NCBI GenBank assembly: GCA_964016885.1
Contig: OZ024740.1
Span: 206,704,191-206,768,190 of the forward strand
Reading direction: 5' to 3'
Source of the DNA: Eledone cirrhosa
Lineage: Eukaryota > Mollusca > Cephalopoda > Octopoda > Eledonidae
Length of the DNA stretch: 64,000 bases
Under the pieces are notes generated by a model. It was not told the origin of the DNA, did not search any database, and saw nothing but the letters and a program-made list of their open reading frames with translations. A program made the translations under genes and the position numbers. Shown piece after piece: positions 1-11,720 of this stretch (the stretch's first letter is position 1; every line of letters starts with the position of its first letter).

Positions 1-120
1 CCGCGGGGCGACCAGCAGGTGGACCTCCATTTGCTCATAATAATGAGATATGGGGAGAGCGGGAGAGATGGAGGCGTTGACAGAGGGAGTTTGGTTCCTC
101 TGTGTTCGGATCTGGTGTAC
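1..120. repeat. dispersed repeat fragment at the window edge
   Basis: The stretch around positions 28-75 (CATTTGCTCATAATAATGAG followed by ATATGGGGAGAGCGGGAGAG) recurs at 7217-7260 in the same orientation and at 35045-35098 inverted. At 7217 and 35045 it borders decayed LINE coding sequence, so this is probably the edge of the same LINE family, cut by the window boundary. Its identity beyond that is unknown. Confidence 0.5.
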
Positions 121-189
121 ATGTGTGTGTGGCTGATTTAAAAGTATTTTTTCCCTTTTATATATCTGTTTAAACAAATAAATATTAGC

Positions 190-3100
190 CAAGGTGAACC
201 AGATGTAGTTTTATGTCTAACTCATTCTAAACAAGCTTTACTACTGTATAAAGGTAAACTAGATGTAGTTTTATATCTAACTCATTCTAAACAAGCTTTA
301 CTACTGTATAAAGGTGAACCAGATGTAGTTTTATGTCTAACTCATCCTAAACAAGCTTTACTACTATATAAAGGTAAACTAGATGTAGTTTTATGTCTAA
401 CTCATTCTAAACAAGCTTTACTACTGTATAAAGGTGAACCAGATGTAGTTTTATGTCTAACTCATCCTAAACAAACTTTACTACTATATAAAGGTAAACT
501 AGATGTAGTTTTATGTCTAACTCATCCTAAACAAGCTTTACTACTGTATAAAGGTGAACCAGATGTAGTTTTATGTCTAACTCATCCTAAACAAGCTTTA
601 CTACTATATAAAGGTAAACTAGATGTAGTTTTATGTCTAACTCATTCTAAACAAGCTTTACTACTGTATAAAGGTAAACTAGATGTAGTTTTATGTCTAA
701 CTCATTCTAAACAAGCTTTACTACTGTATAAAGGTAAACTAGATGTAGTTTTATGTCTAACTCATTCTAAACAAGCTTTACTACTGTATAAAGGTAAACT
801 AGATGTAGTTTTATGTCTAACTCATTCTAAACAAGCTTTACTACTGTATAAAGGTAAACTAGATGTAGTTTTATGTCTAACTCATTCTAAACAAGCTTTA
901 CTACTGTATAAAGGTAAACTAGATGTAGTTTTATGTCTAACTCATCCTAAACAAGCTTTACTACTGTATAAAGGTAAACTAGATGTAGTTTTATGTTTAA
1001 CTCATTCTAAACAAGCTTTACTACTGTATAAAGGTAAACTAGATGTAGTTTTATGTCTAACTCATTCTAAACAAGCTTTACTACTGTATAAAGGTAAACT
1101 AGATGTAGTTTTATGTCTAACTCATCCTAAACAAGCTTTACTACTGTATAAAGGTAAACTAGATGTAGTTTTATGTCTAACTCATCCTAAACAAGCTTTA
1201 CTACTGTATAAAGGTAAACTAGATGTAGTTTTATGTCTAACTCATTCTAAACAAGCTTTACTACTGTATAAAGGTAAACTAGATGTAGTTTTATGTCTAA
1301 CTCATTCTAAACAAGCTTTACTACTGTATAAAGGTAAACTAGATGTAGTTTTATGTCTAACTCATTCTAAACAAGCTTTACTACTGTATAAAGGTAAACT
1401 AGATGTAGTTTTATGTCTAACTCATTCTAAACAAGCTTTACTACTGTATAAAGGTAAACTAGATGTAGTTTTATGTCTAACTCATTCTAAACAAGCTTTA
1501 CTACTGTATAAAGGTAAACTAGATGTAGTTTTATGTCTAACTCATTCTAAACAAGCTTTACTACTGTATAAAGGTAAACTAGATGTAGTTTTATGTCTAA
1601 CTCATTCTAAACAAGCTTTACTACTGTATAAAGGTAAACTAGATGTAGTTTTATGTCTAACTCATCCTAAACAAGCTTTACTACTGTATAAAGGTAAACT
1701 AGATGTAGTTTTATGTTTAACTCATTCTAAACAAGCTTTACTACTGTATAAAGGTAAACTAGATGTAGTTTTATGTCTAACTCATTCTAAACAAGCTTTA
1801 CTACTGTATAAAGGTAAACTAAATGTAGTTTTATGTCTAACTCATCCTAAACAAGCTTTACTACTGTATAAAGGTAAACTAGATGTAGTTTTATGTCTAA
1901 CTCATCCTAAACAAGCTTTACTACTGTATAAAGGTAAACTAGATGTAGTTTTATGTCTAACTCATCCTAAACAAGCTTTACTACTGTATAAAGGTAAACT
2001 AGATGTAGTTTTATGTCTAACTCATTCTAAACAAGCTTTACTACTGTATAAAGGTGAACTAGATGTAGTTTTATGTCTAACTCATTCTAAACAAGCTTTA
2101 CTACTGTATAAAGGTAAACTAGATGTAGTTTTATGTCTAACTCATCCTAAACAAGCTTTACTACTGTATAAAGGTAAACTAGATGTAGTTTTATGTCTAA
2201 CTCATTCTAAACAAGCTTTACTACTGTATAAAGGTGAACCAGATGTAGTTTTATGTCTAACTCATCCTAAACAAACTTTACTACTATATAAAGGTAAACT
2301 AGATGTAGTTTTATGTCTAACTCATCCTAAACAAGCTTTACTACTATATAAAGGTAAACTAGATGTAGTTTTATGTCTAACTCATTCTAAACAAGCTTTA
2401 CTACTGTATAAAGGTAAACTAGATGTAGTTTTATGTCTAACTCATTCTAAACAAGCTTTACTACTGTATAAAGGTAAACTAGATGTAGTTTTATGTCTAA
2501 CTCATTCTAAACAAGCTTTACTACTGTATAAAGGTAAACTAGATGTAGTTTTATGTCTAACTCATTCTAAACAAGCTTTACTACTGTATAAAGGTAAACT
2601 AGATGTAGTTTTATGTCTAACTCATTCTAAACAAGCTTTACTACTGTATAAAGGTAAACTAGATGTAGTTTTATGTCTAACTCATCCTAAACAAGCTTTA
2701 CTACTGTATAAAGGTAAACTAGATGTAGTTTTATGTTTAACTCATTCTAAACAAGCTTTACTACTGTATAAAGGTAAACTAGATGTAGTTTTATGTCTAA
2801 CTCATTCTAAACAAGCTTTACTACTGTATAAAGGTAAACTAGATGTAGTTTTATGTCTAACTCATTCTAAACAAGCTTTACTACTGTATAAAGGTAAACT
2901 AGATGTAGTTTTATGTCTAACTCATCCTAAACAAGCTTTACTACTGTATAAAGGTAAACTAGATGTAGTTTTATGTTTAACTCATTCTAAACAAGCTTTA
3001 CTACTGTATAAAGGTAAACTAGATGTAGTTTTATGTCTAACTCATTCTAAACAAGCTTTACTACTGTATAAAGGTAAACTAGATGTAGTTTTATGTCTAA

Positions 3101-4378
3101 CTCATTCTAAACAAGCTTTATTACTGTATAAAGGTAAACTAGATGTAGTTTTATGTCTAACTCATCCTAAACAAGCTTTACTACTGTATAAAGGTAAACT
3201 AGATGTAGTTTTATGTTTAACTCATTCTAAACAAGCTTTACTACTGTATAAAGGTAAACTAGATGTAGTTTTATGTCTAACTCATTCTAAACAAGCTTTA
3301 CTACTGTATAAAGGTAAACTAGATGTAGTTTTATGTCTAACTCATTCTAAACAAGCTTCACTACTGTATAAAGGTAAACTAGATGTAGTTTTATGTCTAA
3401 CTCATTCTAAACAAGCTTTACTACTGTATAAAGGTAAACTAGATGTAGTTTTATGTCTAACTCATCCTAAACAAGCTTTACTACTGTATAAAGGTAAACT
3501 AGATGTAGTTTTATGTCTAACTCATTCTAAACAAGCTTTACTACTGTATAAAGGTAAACTAGATGTAATTTTATGTCTAACTCATTCTAAACAAGCTTTA
3601 CTACTGTATAAAGGTAAACTAGATGTAGTTTTATGTCTAACTCATTCTAAACAAGCTTTACTACTGTATAAAGGTAAACTAGATGTAGTTTTATGTCTAA
3701 CTCATTCTAAACAAGCTTTACTACTGTATAAAGGTAAACTAGATGTAGTTTTATGTCTAACCCATTCTAAACAAGCTTTACTACTGTATAAAGGTAAACT
3801 AGATGTAGTTTTATGTCTAACTCATTCTAAACAAGCTTTACTACTGTATAAAGGTAAACTAGATGTAGTTTTATGTCTAACTCATTCTAAACAAGCTTTA
3901 CTACTGTATAAAGGTAAACTAGATGTAGTTTTATGTCTAACTCATCCTAAACAAGCTTTACTACTGTATAAAGGTAAACTAGATGTAGTTTTATGTCTAA
4001 CTCATCCTAAACAAGCTTTACTACTGTATAAAGGTAAACTAGATGTAGTTTTATGTCTAACTCATTCTAAACAAGCTTTACTACTGTATAAAGGTAAACT
4101 AGATGTAGTTTTATGTCTAACTCATTCTAAACAAGCTTTACTACTATATAAAGGTAAACTAGATGTAGTTTTATGTTGAACTCATCCTAAACAAGCTTTA
4201 CTACTGTATAAAGGTAAACTAGATGTAGTTTTATGTCTAACTCATTCTAAACAAGCTTTACTACTGTATAAAGGTAAACTAGATGTAGTTTTATGTCTAA
4301 CTCATTCTAAACAAGCTTTACTACTGTATAAAGGTAAACTAGATGTAGTTTTATGTCTAACTCATTCTAAACAAGCTT
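190..4378 (+). repeat. 60-bp satellite array, about 70 copies
   Basis: The monomer is exactly 60 bp with almost no indels across 4.2 kb, and most copies are over 95% identical. It starts near AAGGTAAACTAGATGTAGTT and ends ACAAGCTTTACTACTGTATA. The diagnostic variants are GTGAACC versus GTAAACT, CTCATCCTAA versus CTCATTCTAA, and GTTTAACTC versus GTCTAACTC. All forward frames contain stops, so it is not coding. The variants recur in ordered blocks, which indicates higher-order structure from unequal exchange. The array ends abruptly at ACAAGCTTGG. Confidence 0.97.
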
Positions 4379-4508
4379 GGACTAAACACATGGATTGCAT
4401 TTTAAAGATGAGATATTCAATCCTTTACCAAAGGGATATGATGCAGTTTTGGCAAAGGGATCTATGTGAGGTTTTATAGTAATTTCGAAAGTTTTAACTG
4501 AGCTGATG

Positions 4509-4710
4509 TATGAGGGGCGGCTGAAAAGTTCGTAGGTTGACTATGAAGGAGTAATGCTAGAGCTGCGAAGTCCTGCATGCATTGATTTCAACTTTTCTTA
4601 TTAATAACTACATTGTTTCTTTCCAGGGACTATGTTGAAAAATAAACCACATTTGGTCATTCCATGAGAGTATCTTGGTCAACCTATGAACATTTCAGCT
4701 GACCCTCGTA
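4509..4710 (+). mobile_element. mariner-type MITE with remnant of the transposase C-terminus
   Basis: Imperfect terminal inverted repeats of about 31 bp (TGAGGGGCGGCTGAAAAGTT at the left; GAACATTTCAGCTGACCCTC at the right) are flanked by TA dinucleotides, as expected for Tc1/mariner insertion. Just inside the right half, 4624-4648 translates to FQGDYVEK and a stop, which matches the usual end of mariner transposases. The element is therefore an internally deleted mariner of about 200 bp and cannot encode transposase. Confidence 0.7.
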
Positions 4711-4951
4711 GTGTAAAATTGTTCTTTATATCCTGAAATATGTCTTGTCATTTCCTCAGTAAACGAGAATTGAGATAGATTGAAGTGTGAGTATGGAAGA
4801 TGCTTGTGTGTAATGTTACGGAGGTGTGAAGGGTAGATTAGCGGTAGAGACGAAGCAAAATAGCTTCAATGTGGATTAGAAAGTACACGAAAGACTTCTT
4901 TTCCCGGGAGCTTACCTTTTTGCACTTTGGTGTTCCGCATAATATCTTATT

Positions 4952-5177
4952 AATATTTAGCGGTTGATTGGCAGTATCAGTAGAACGTCGGACAGTATGC
5001 TTTGTAGATTAGAGTTACGGCGCTTTACGTTCTGAGTTCAAATCCCGCCGAGATTAGCTTTGCCTTTTAACCTTACAGGGTCGATAAAATAAAGTACCAT
5101 TCACAAACGGGCCGATTTAATCGATTTCCCCCGCTCCCCAAATTGCTGGCCTTGTCTAAATCAGAAACCAATATTTA
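4952..5177 (+). mobile_element. tRNA-derived SINE (OR/Ceph type), plus strand
   Basis: The tRNA-like head (GATTGGCAGTATCAGTAGA, box A region; GAGTTCAAATCCC, box B) is followed by the body with GGGTCGATAAAATAAAGTACC and a tail GGCCTTGTCTAAATCAGAAACC. An 8-bp direct repeat AATATTTA at 4952-4959 and 5170-5177 is a plausible target-site duplication. This subtype carries an extra TCGATTTAATCGATT segment. A second copy of the tail segment only follows at about 5194-5262, so a partial duplication or a second truncated SINE abuts it. Confidence 0.85.
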
Positions 5178-5448
5178 AGGAAAATAAAGTATTGGGGTCG
5201 ATTTAATCGAATTTCGCCTCCTCACAAATCGTTGCCTTGTGCCTAAATTAGAAACCATTAGTAATATTGAAAGGGGAAACGGAAGGTAATGGCTAACGAA
5301 TGTCGGAATAAATGTATAGTGTTATTGAATTAGTCTTCTTACATTCTAATTTAAAAAAAACGCTGAGGTCCACTTGGTTTCTTATCCTCCATGAGATTAT
5401 GAAAGGAATATAAGCGAAGTACTTATGTCGAGTTAATAGACTCATAAC

Positions 5449-5745
5449 CAGGGTTGGATTTAGCCCTTGGAGGGACCGGGGCACTTCAGGTGGGGTGGGG
5501 GTTTGGGGCTCATACACAAAAATTAGAATACACAGCAAAACCCCAATTTACATATCAAAGTTAGCTTGGCACAAGTAAATGGAATTGAAAAGTTATACAT
5601 ACAGGTATTAAATTCAAAAATTCCAACCATCCTAAAACTAAAAAGCCCAACTGAGGACACAAATAAATTGCTACTGCCCCACACACACTGCAGGAAGCCC
5701 AGGGCAATTGTCACCTTTGCCTCACCCCCATTAAATCCGACCATG
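5449..5745. mobile_element. hAT-like MITE
   Basis: The termini CAGGGTTGGATTTA and, on the other strand, CATGGTCGGATTTA form 14-bp inverted repeats with two mismatches. They are flanked by CTCATAAC and TCCATAAC, a degenerate 8-bp target duplication typical of hAT elements. Short open frames inside show no transposase similarity. Confidence 0.5.
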
Positions 5746-6240
5746 TCCATAACTATATTTCGTTTGAATAAACAGTTCTAACCCAGAAAATAAATAGAGA
5801 AAAGTCAAAATGTGATAATCATAAGAAACAGAAATCACAGGAAATCGAAATTGAAATTGAATCTAAAAAATTAAATTGAATAGAATTGATATAGGTATCA
5901 ATAATTAATTTATTGATTTCAGTCATCGAACTGCAGCCATACAGGGAGGTAGACTATGCTGTGTATTATGTAATCTTATAGCCACCAGATCGTTCTGAAC
6001 AATAATAAACAAACAATCAAAATAAACGTCTCGTGAAAAAAGTGGATGTTTTGAAAAGTATTTTATCATGTTTCCTGCTTGTTCAAACTCAGCAGGGTAT
6101 TGTTTGAGTGAAATTTAGTTCCTGTTTGCAACAAATCTAGTGACCACATAGAGGCACACTCGTTAGATTATATGCGCATGTGTATGTGTGTATGTGCGTA
6201 TGCATATGTGTATGTGTGTATGTGTGTATATGTGTATGTA
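5746..6240. other. AT-rich unassigned sequence
   Basis: A-rich sequence with no long open frame, ending in a short TGTGTATG/TGTATG run at 6170-6242. I see no recognisable element. Confidence 0.5.
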
Positions 6241-6259
6241 TGTTGGTCAAAGCCAACTC

Positions 6260-7255
6260 GATCCGCCCGACTCGATCCGCCCGAAGGAAGATCTGAATTT
6301 AATGTCGTCCCAATTGCATTCGATATTTGTATACTGGAGGACAGAGAGGCCTTCGCCTGTCTAGTTGGCCAGAGTCTGCTCGAGCTCTGTAGCCACGTCT
6401 TGCTGAGGACCTCGCTGACGAGTGCGCAACTGGAAGAGATAGAGGAAAGGTAGGCCAATAGATCCAGATCTGAAGCGGATCGGAGGCCTAGGCCGCCAAA
6501 CCTCACCGAGAGCTTCGCCTGTCGCTAGCCATCGCTGTCGAAACTGTCATTGCAGATGAGTTCTGCACTGCGTCGGAAGGTAACATCGAGTTCACCGAGA
6601 AGATCTGCGTGGGGGTGACAAAGTGCAGCGCGCAGCGTGAGCAACAATTTGAGGAGAGCCAAGCAGTTCCTCAAGAGGAAGAGCGCCGAGTGAGCGTCAA
6701 TGAGACGCAGGTCTCCAGACACACTTTATGGCTTTCGTGAGATTTGGAGAGCTGAGAAGTCAGACGGCGTCTTTGGCCGTTAACCGAGCCTCGGACAAGA
6801 CGGGATGGATGCGTCGTCCAGGTACCATACGTTGAGGGGCGAGCGGACTGAGCGGGCAACGTCGTCGATTGCCAGCGCAAAGAGGAGTGGACCGAGTGGT
6901 TCTCCTTGCTGGACTCCCGTAGCGGAAGTAACCCTGTTGTCAGCGGCTATGAGTAAGCTGGGTCTTCCGTACGAGAGGTGAGCGAAAGGGTAAAAGTCGT
7001 CGGAAGACGTTGGCCACTGCGATGGGGTGGATGCTTCCGTCATTCTTCCTCAAGGCGGTCAGACTGGCTGAGAAGAAAAGATCGCGGGCATGGCAGGGCA
7101 AGTTGGCGCGGAGGAGACAGTTGGTGAGGTCTGTGATCGACTGGAACCATCGGGCTCCTGCCTCTGCAGCATGAGGTGGCCGGGGCGTAGGGTGTCCACT
7201 CCGCCATTGGGTTCCCATTTGCATATAATAGTGAGAGATGGGGAGAGTGAGAGTG
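6260..7255 (-). pseudogene. decayed non-LTR retrotransposon reverse transcriptase fragment
   Basis: Read on the minus strand, broken frames from about 7230 down to 6260 carry LINE reverse transcriptase signatures in order: a GVDTLRPGHL-like block, LTALRKNDGSIHPIAVANVF, then GVQQGEPLGPLLFALAI (motif B) and NVWYLDDA (motif C, YLDD) near 6800-6930. A FGGLGLRSASDLDLLAYLSS-like segment follows near 6430-6500. Several frameshifts separate these blocks and no endonuclease is present, so this is a dead fragment. The clade, with a WYLDD box, was not assigned; the LINE tails at 12790, 60862 and 62330 may be the C-terminal part of the same family. Local GC content is much higher than in the neighbours. 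Confidence 0.75.
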
Positions 7256-7562
7256 ACGGAAGCAGTGAGTGAAAGAGAGAGAAAATCAACACACACACTT
7301 GATAAGACAAATAAAGTTGAGAAGAGTGAAAATTCTATTCATTGTTGATATCACTAATATTGTTGTTTGCTTTTTCGTCACCTCTCTTGCAGTCTCCTCG
7401 AACAGCTTCTATCATGATAATCTATCAACCATTTTCGCAGCCATATTTTCGTAGACAGGCAATTGAGATATTTACAAAGTACAAAGGTTTTTTTTACTCA
7501 GCTTGTCAATACTTTTCATTTGATTCCTTTTATCAGTTTCTGTTTATACTATTTATTATTTT

Positions 7563-7850
7563 AATTTAAAAAAAAAAGTACTCAATCTCCTACCTCCCTA
7601 TCTCCTCCCCTGTCTGTCTGTCTGTCTGTCTGTTTGTTTGTCTGATTGCCTGTCTGCCTGCCTGTCTGTCTGCCTATCTATCTATTCATCTGTCTACTTG
7701 TCTAGCTATCTGTCAGCCCGTTTGTCTTTCTCTCTCTCCCCTCTTTCCCCTCTGTCAGTCGGTCTCTCTGACTCCCCCCTCTGCCAGTCGGTCTCTCTGA
7801 CTCCCCCCTCTGTCTCTTTTTCTCCCTCTATATAACTATCTATCTCCCCT
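7563..7850. repeat. degenerate CTGT/CTCT pyrimidine-rich simple repeat
   Basis: A run of CTGT and CTCT units with interruptions and two copies of a 34-bp segment around CTCTGACTCCCCCCTCTG. Open frames here are artefacts of the repeat. Confidence 0.85.
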
Positions 7851-7860
7851 CAGGTAGGTA

Positions 7861-7990
7861 TGCTTGTGTGGCCAAAACGTCTGTTTTGCAACTGTGTTGT
7901 TTCAGGTTCAATTCCAATGTACGGTACATTATGTGAGTTCATTAAACAGAATACACTTGGTTGCAAGTATTTCAGTTATGTCCCTTGACT
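7861..7990 (+). mobile_element. degraded SINE head (tRNA-like)
   Basis: GCTTGTGTGGCCAAAACG resembles box A, and CAGGTTCAATTCCAATG resembles box B, in the spacing seen in tRNA-derived SINE heads. The body is not clearly recognisable, so the call is tentative. Confidence 0.35.
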
Positions 7991-8527
7991 GAGAGGATTT
8001 GTTTCTTTCCTCCCTCCAGCCTATCATGCAGGTCTTGAAATGGTGTCATGGGTACTGTTATTTTTCTCATGACCAAGACATTAAACCTCTCTCTATCTCT
8101 CCCTCCCCGTTACTCCCATCCGTTTATACGTTTCAGAATACATTAGTTACCCTAAATTCTACCCCTGAAATGTCAAAACCTGAAACATTTAGAAAATGGC
8201 GACCTTCCTGTAGAGATTATACATTAATTGTTTTAATACCATTAAGTGCAGTTTAGTAAGCGGGTGGTAAGACGTATGTAATAATTTAATGTAGTTTAGT
8301 AAGATGGTGGCAAGATGGTGGCAAGACGTAAGTAATCATTCAATACGGGTTAAGCTACTTTAATCCGGAAATAATCAACTCATAAATATATAGAGTAATC
8401 ACAGATATTTAAGTGGTTAGCCGATTAACTAACCGACCAACTGGCCTACCGAATAACCGACCAACCAGCTAACCAGCCAATATATATAAAAGTGTGTAAT
8501 AATTGCTTATATATATATATATTTATT
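7991..8527. other. unassigned sequence with a CCAACCGGCTAACC-like short repeat
   Basis: No gene recognised. Positions 8412-8482 hold imperfect tandem units related to AACTAACCGACCAACTGG. Confidence 0.4.
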
Positions 8528-8560
8528 TAGTTATGTAATAAACAACATAAGATAATTATG

Positions 8561-8616
8561 TCATTGACCAGCGGTTTCTTGAAAGCAAACAAATCTGCTT
8601 TCAGTCATCAGAATGA
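8561..8616 (-). ncRNA. hammerhead ribozyme, type I (minus strand)
   Basis: Read on the minus strand, the core CTGATGA (8611 to 8605) and GAAA (8578 to 8575) are both intact. Stem I pairs TCATT with AATGA, five pairs. Stem II pairs 7 of 8 positions around a 10-nt loop. Stem III is ACC/GGT with triloop GCT, followed by C as the cleavage nucleotide (position 8566). All invariant core positions are present, so I predict cleavage between 8566 and 8565. Confidence 0.85.
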
Positions 8617-8681
8617 AAAAATCCTGGTGTTTTTATTGAATGTGGATTTGAAACCCACATTCAATAAAAACACCACGATTT

Positions 8682-8741
8682 TTTCATTCTGACGACTGAA
8701 AGCAGATTTGTTTGCTTTCAAGAAACCGCTGGTAAATGAAA
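8682..8741 (+). ncRNA. hammerhead ribozyme, type I (plus strand)
   Basis: The core CTGACGA (8689-8695) and GAAA (8722-8725) are intact. Stem I pairs TTTCATT (8682-8688) with AATGAAA (8735-8741), seven pairs. Stem II pairs CTGAAAGC (8696-8703) with GCTTTCAA (8714-8721), seven of eight, the mismatch next to the core. Stem III is ACC/GGT with triloop GCT, and the cleavage nucleotide is A8734. The only weak point is the C-A mismatch at the base of stem II. Confidence 0.85.
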
Positions 8742-8837
8742 TAATTATCTTATGTTGTTTATTACATAACTAATAAGCTCTGTAACCTACATAAGGTACT
8801 CTTTTTTCCTGGACCTTTCCGACAGAATTACTTCATT

Positions 8838-8865
<28 letters not shown>

Positions 8866-8871
<6 letters not shown>

Positions 8872-11580
8872 AAAAAGTGTGTAATAACTGTAGTTATATA
8901 TATATAACAGTGTAATAACTGTAGTTATATATATATAACAGTGTAATAACTGTAGTTATATATATAACATTACACTGTTATATAACTGTAGTTATATATA
9001 TATAACAGTTATATAACTGTAGTTATATATATAACAGTGTAATAACTGTAGTTATATATATATAAGTGTGTAATAACTGTAGTAATATATACAACAGTGT
9101 GCAATAACTGTAGTTATATATATAACAGTGTGTAATAACTGTAGTTATACATATAACAGTGTAATAACTGTAGTTATATATATAACAGTGTAATAACTGT
9201 AGTTATATATATAACAGTGTGTAATAACTGTAGTTATATATATAACAGTGTAATAACTGTAGTTATATACATAACAGTGTGTAATAACTGTAGTTATATA
9301 TATAACAGTGTAATAACTGTAGTTATATATATAACAGTGTAATAACCGTAGTTATATATATAACAGTGTAATAACCGTAGTTATATTTATAACATTGTGT
9401 AATAACAGTAGTTATATATATAACAGTGTAATAACTGTAGTTATATATATAACAGTGTAATAACTGTAGTTATATACATAACAGTGTGTAATAACTGTAG
9501 TTATATATATCACAGTGTAATAACTGTAGTTATATTTATAACAGTGTGTAATAACTGTAGTTATATATATAACAGTTTAATAACTGTAGTTATATATATA
9601 ACAGTGTAATAATCGTAGTTATATTTATAACAGTGTGTAATAACTGTAGTTATATAAATAACAGTGTAATAATTGTAGTTATATATATAACAGTGTAATA
9701 ACTGTAGTTATATACATAACAGTGTGTAATAACTGTAGTTATATATATATAACAGTGTAATAACTAGTTATATATATAACAGTGTAATAACTGTAGTTAT
9801 CTATATAAAAGTGTGTAATAACTGTAGTTATATATATAAAACAGTGTAATAACCGTAGTTATATATATAAAAGTGTAATAACTGTAGTTATATATATAAA
9901 AGTATGTAATAACTGTAGTTATATATATAACAGTGTAATAACTGTAGTTATATATATAACAGTGTGTAATAACTGTAGTTATATATATAACAGTGTAATA
10001 ACTGTAGTTATATACATAACAGTGTGTAATAACTGTAGTTATATATATAACAGTTTAATAACCGTAGTTATATATATAACAGTGTAATAACCGTAGTTAT
10101 ATTTATAACAGTGTAATAACTGTAGTTATATATATAACAGTGTGTAATAACTGTAGTTATATATATAACAGTGTAATAACTGTAGTTATATAATAACTGT
10201 AGTTATATATATAACAGTGTAATAACTGTAGTTATATATATATAACAGTGTAATAACTGTAGTTATATATATAACAGTGTAATAACTGTAGTTATATAAC
10301 AGTGTAATAACTGTAGTTATAAATATAACAGTGTAATAATTGTAGTTATACAACAGTGTAATAACTGTAGTTATATAACAGTGTAATAACTGTAGTTATA
10401 TATATAACAGCGTAATAACTGTAGTTATATATATAACATTGTGTAATAACTGTAGTTATATATATAACAGTGTAATAACTGTAGTTATATATATAAAAGT
10501 GTAATAACTGTAGTTATATATATAAACGTATGTAATAACTGTAGTTATATATATAAAAGTGTAATAACTGTAGTTATATATATAACAGTGTGTAATAATT
10601 GTAGTTATATATATAACAGTGTTATAACTGTAGTTATATATATAAAAGTGTGTAATAACTGTGGTTATATATATAACAGTGTAATAACTGTAGTTATATA
10701 TATAACAGTGTGTAATAACTGTAGTTATATATATATAACAGTGTAATAACTAGTTATATATATAACAGTGTGTAATAACTGTAGTTATATATATAAAAGT
10801 GTGTAATAACTAGTTATATATATAACAGTGTAATAACTGTAGTTATATATATATAACAGTGTAATAACTAGTTATATATATAACAGTGTGTAATAACTGT
10901 AGTTATATATATAAAAGTGTAATAACTGTAGTTATATATATAAAAGTATGTAATAACTGTAGTTATATATATAAAAGTCTAATAACTGTAGTTATATATA
11001 TAAAAGTATGTAATAACTGTAGTTATATATATAACAGTGTAATAAGTGTAGTTATATATATAACAGTGTAATAACTGTAGTTATATATATAACAGTGTAA
11101 TAAGTGTAGTTATATATATAACATTACACTGTTATATAACTGTTATCTAACTGTATTTATATATATATAACTGTTATATAACTGTAGTTATATATAACTG
11201 TTATATAACTGTAGTTATATATATAAAAGTGTTTAATAACTGTAGTCATATATATAACAGTGTAATAACTGTAGTTATATATATAACAGTGTAATAACTG
11301 TAGTTATATATATAACAGTGTAATAACTGTAGTTATATATATAACAGTGTGTAATAACTGTAGTTATATATATAACAGTGTAATAACTGTAGTTATATAT
11401 ATAACAGTGTAATAACTGTAGTTATATACATAACAGTGTGTAATAACTGTAGTTATATATATAACAGTGTAATAACTGTAGTTATATATATAACAGTGTA
11501 ATAACTGTAGTTATATATATAACAGTGTAATAACTGTAGTTATATATATAACAGTGTAATAACTGTAGTTATATATATAA
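8866..11580. repeat. AT-rich 28-31 bp minisatellite
   Basis: The unit is roughly AGTTATATATATAACAGTG plus TAATAACTGT, with GTGTAA/GTGTGTAA length variants. Each unit contains the palindrome GTTATATATATAAC and the pair ACAGT/ACTGT, so single units can form small hairpins. Local inversions occur near 8965-9010 and 11122-11215. Open frames such as 10886-11071 only reflect the repeat. Confidence 0.95.
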
Positions 11581-11720
11581 CTGTTTCTACTTTAGGCACA
11601 AGGCCAGCAACTACCCAGTTCATTACTGGTACTTTATTTTATCAACCCCGTAAGGATGAAAGGCAAAGTCAACCTCGGCGGGATTTGAACTCGGATCGTA
11701 AAGGGACGTAACTATGCTGT
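11580..11720 (-). mobile_element. truncated SINE inside the minisatellite
   Basis: On the minus strand the body (GAGGTTGACTTTGCCTTTCA, then GGTTGATAAAATAAAGTACC) and box B (GAGTTCAAATCCC) are present, but box A is missing, so the copy is 5'-truncated. It interrupts the AT minisatellite, which resumes directly on both sides. Confidence 0.85.

Larger units (their letters stand above)
8528..8845. mobile_element. fold-back element with a hammerhead ribozyme in each arm (copy 1)
   Basis: Two nearly perfect inverted arms (about 8531-8645 and 8655-8771) meet at a small loop near 8648-8653. Beyond the right arm, a unique extension (AAGCTCTGTAACCTACATAA through GACAGAATTACTTCATT) has no left counterpart. 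The same arm plus the same one-sided extension recurs at 29431-29675, which defines a family. Each arm encodes a complete hammerhead fold reading outward (separate entries). No protein is encoded. The likeliest origin is an inverted-dimer insertion of a Penelope-like or retrozyme-like tail, by analogy with the element at 37186-39010. Confidence 0.8.

Noticed and set aside
190..4378. CRISPR-like array because of the regular 60-bp period
   Set aside because: There are no variable spacers; the whole unit repeats, and the context is eukaryotic.
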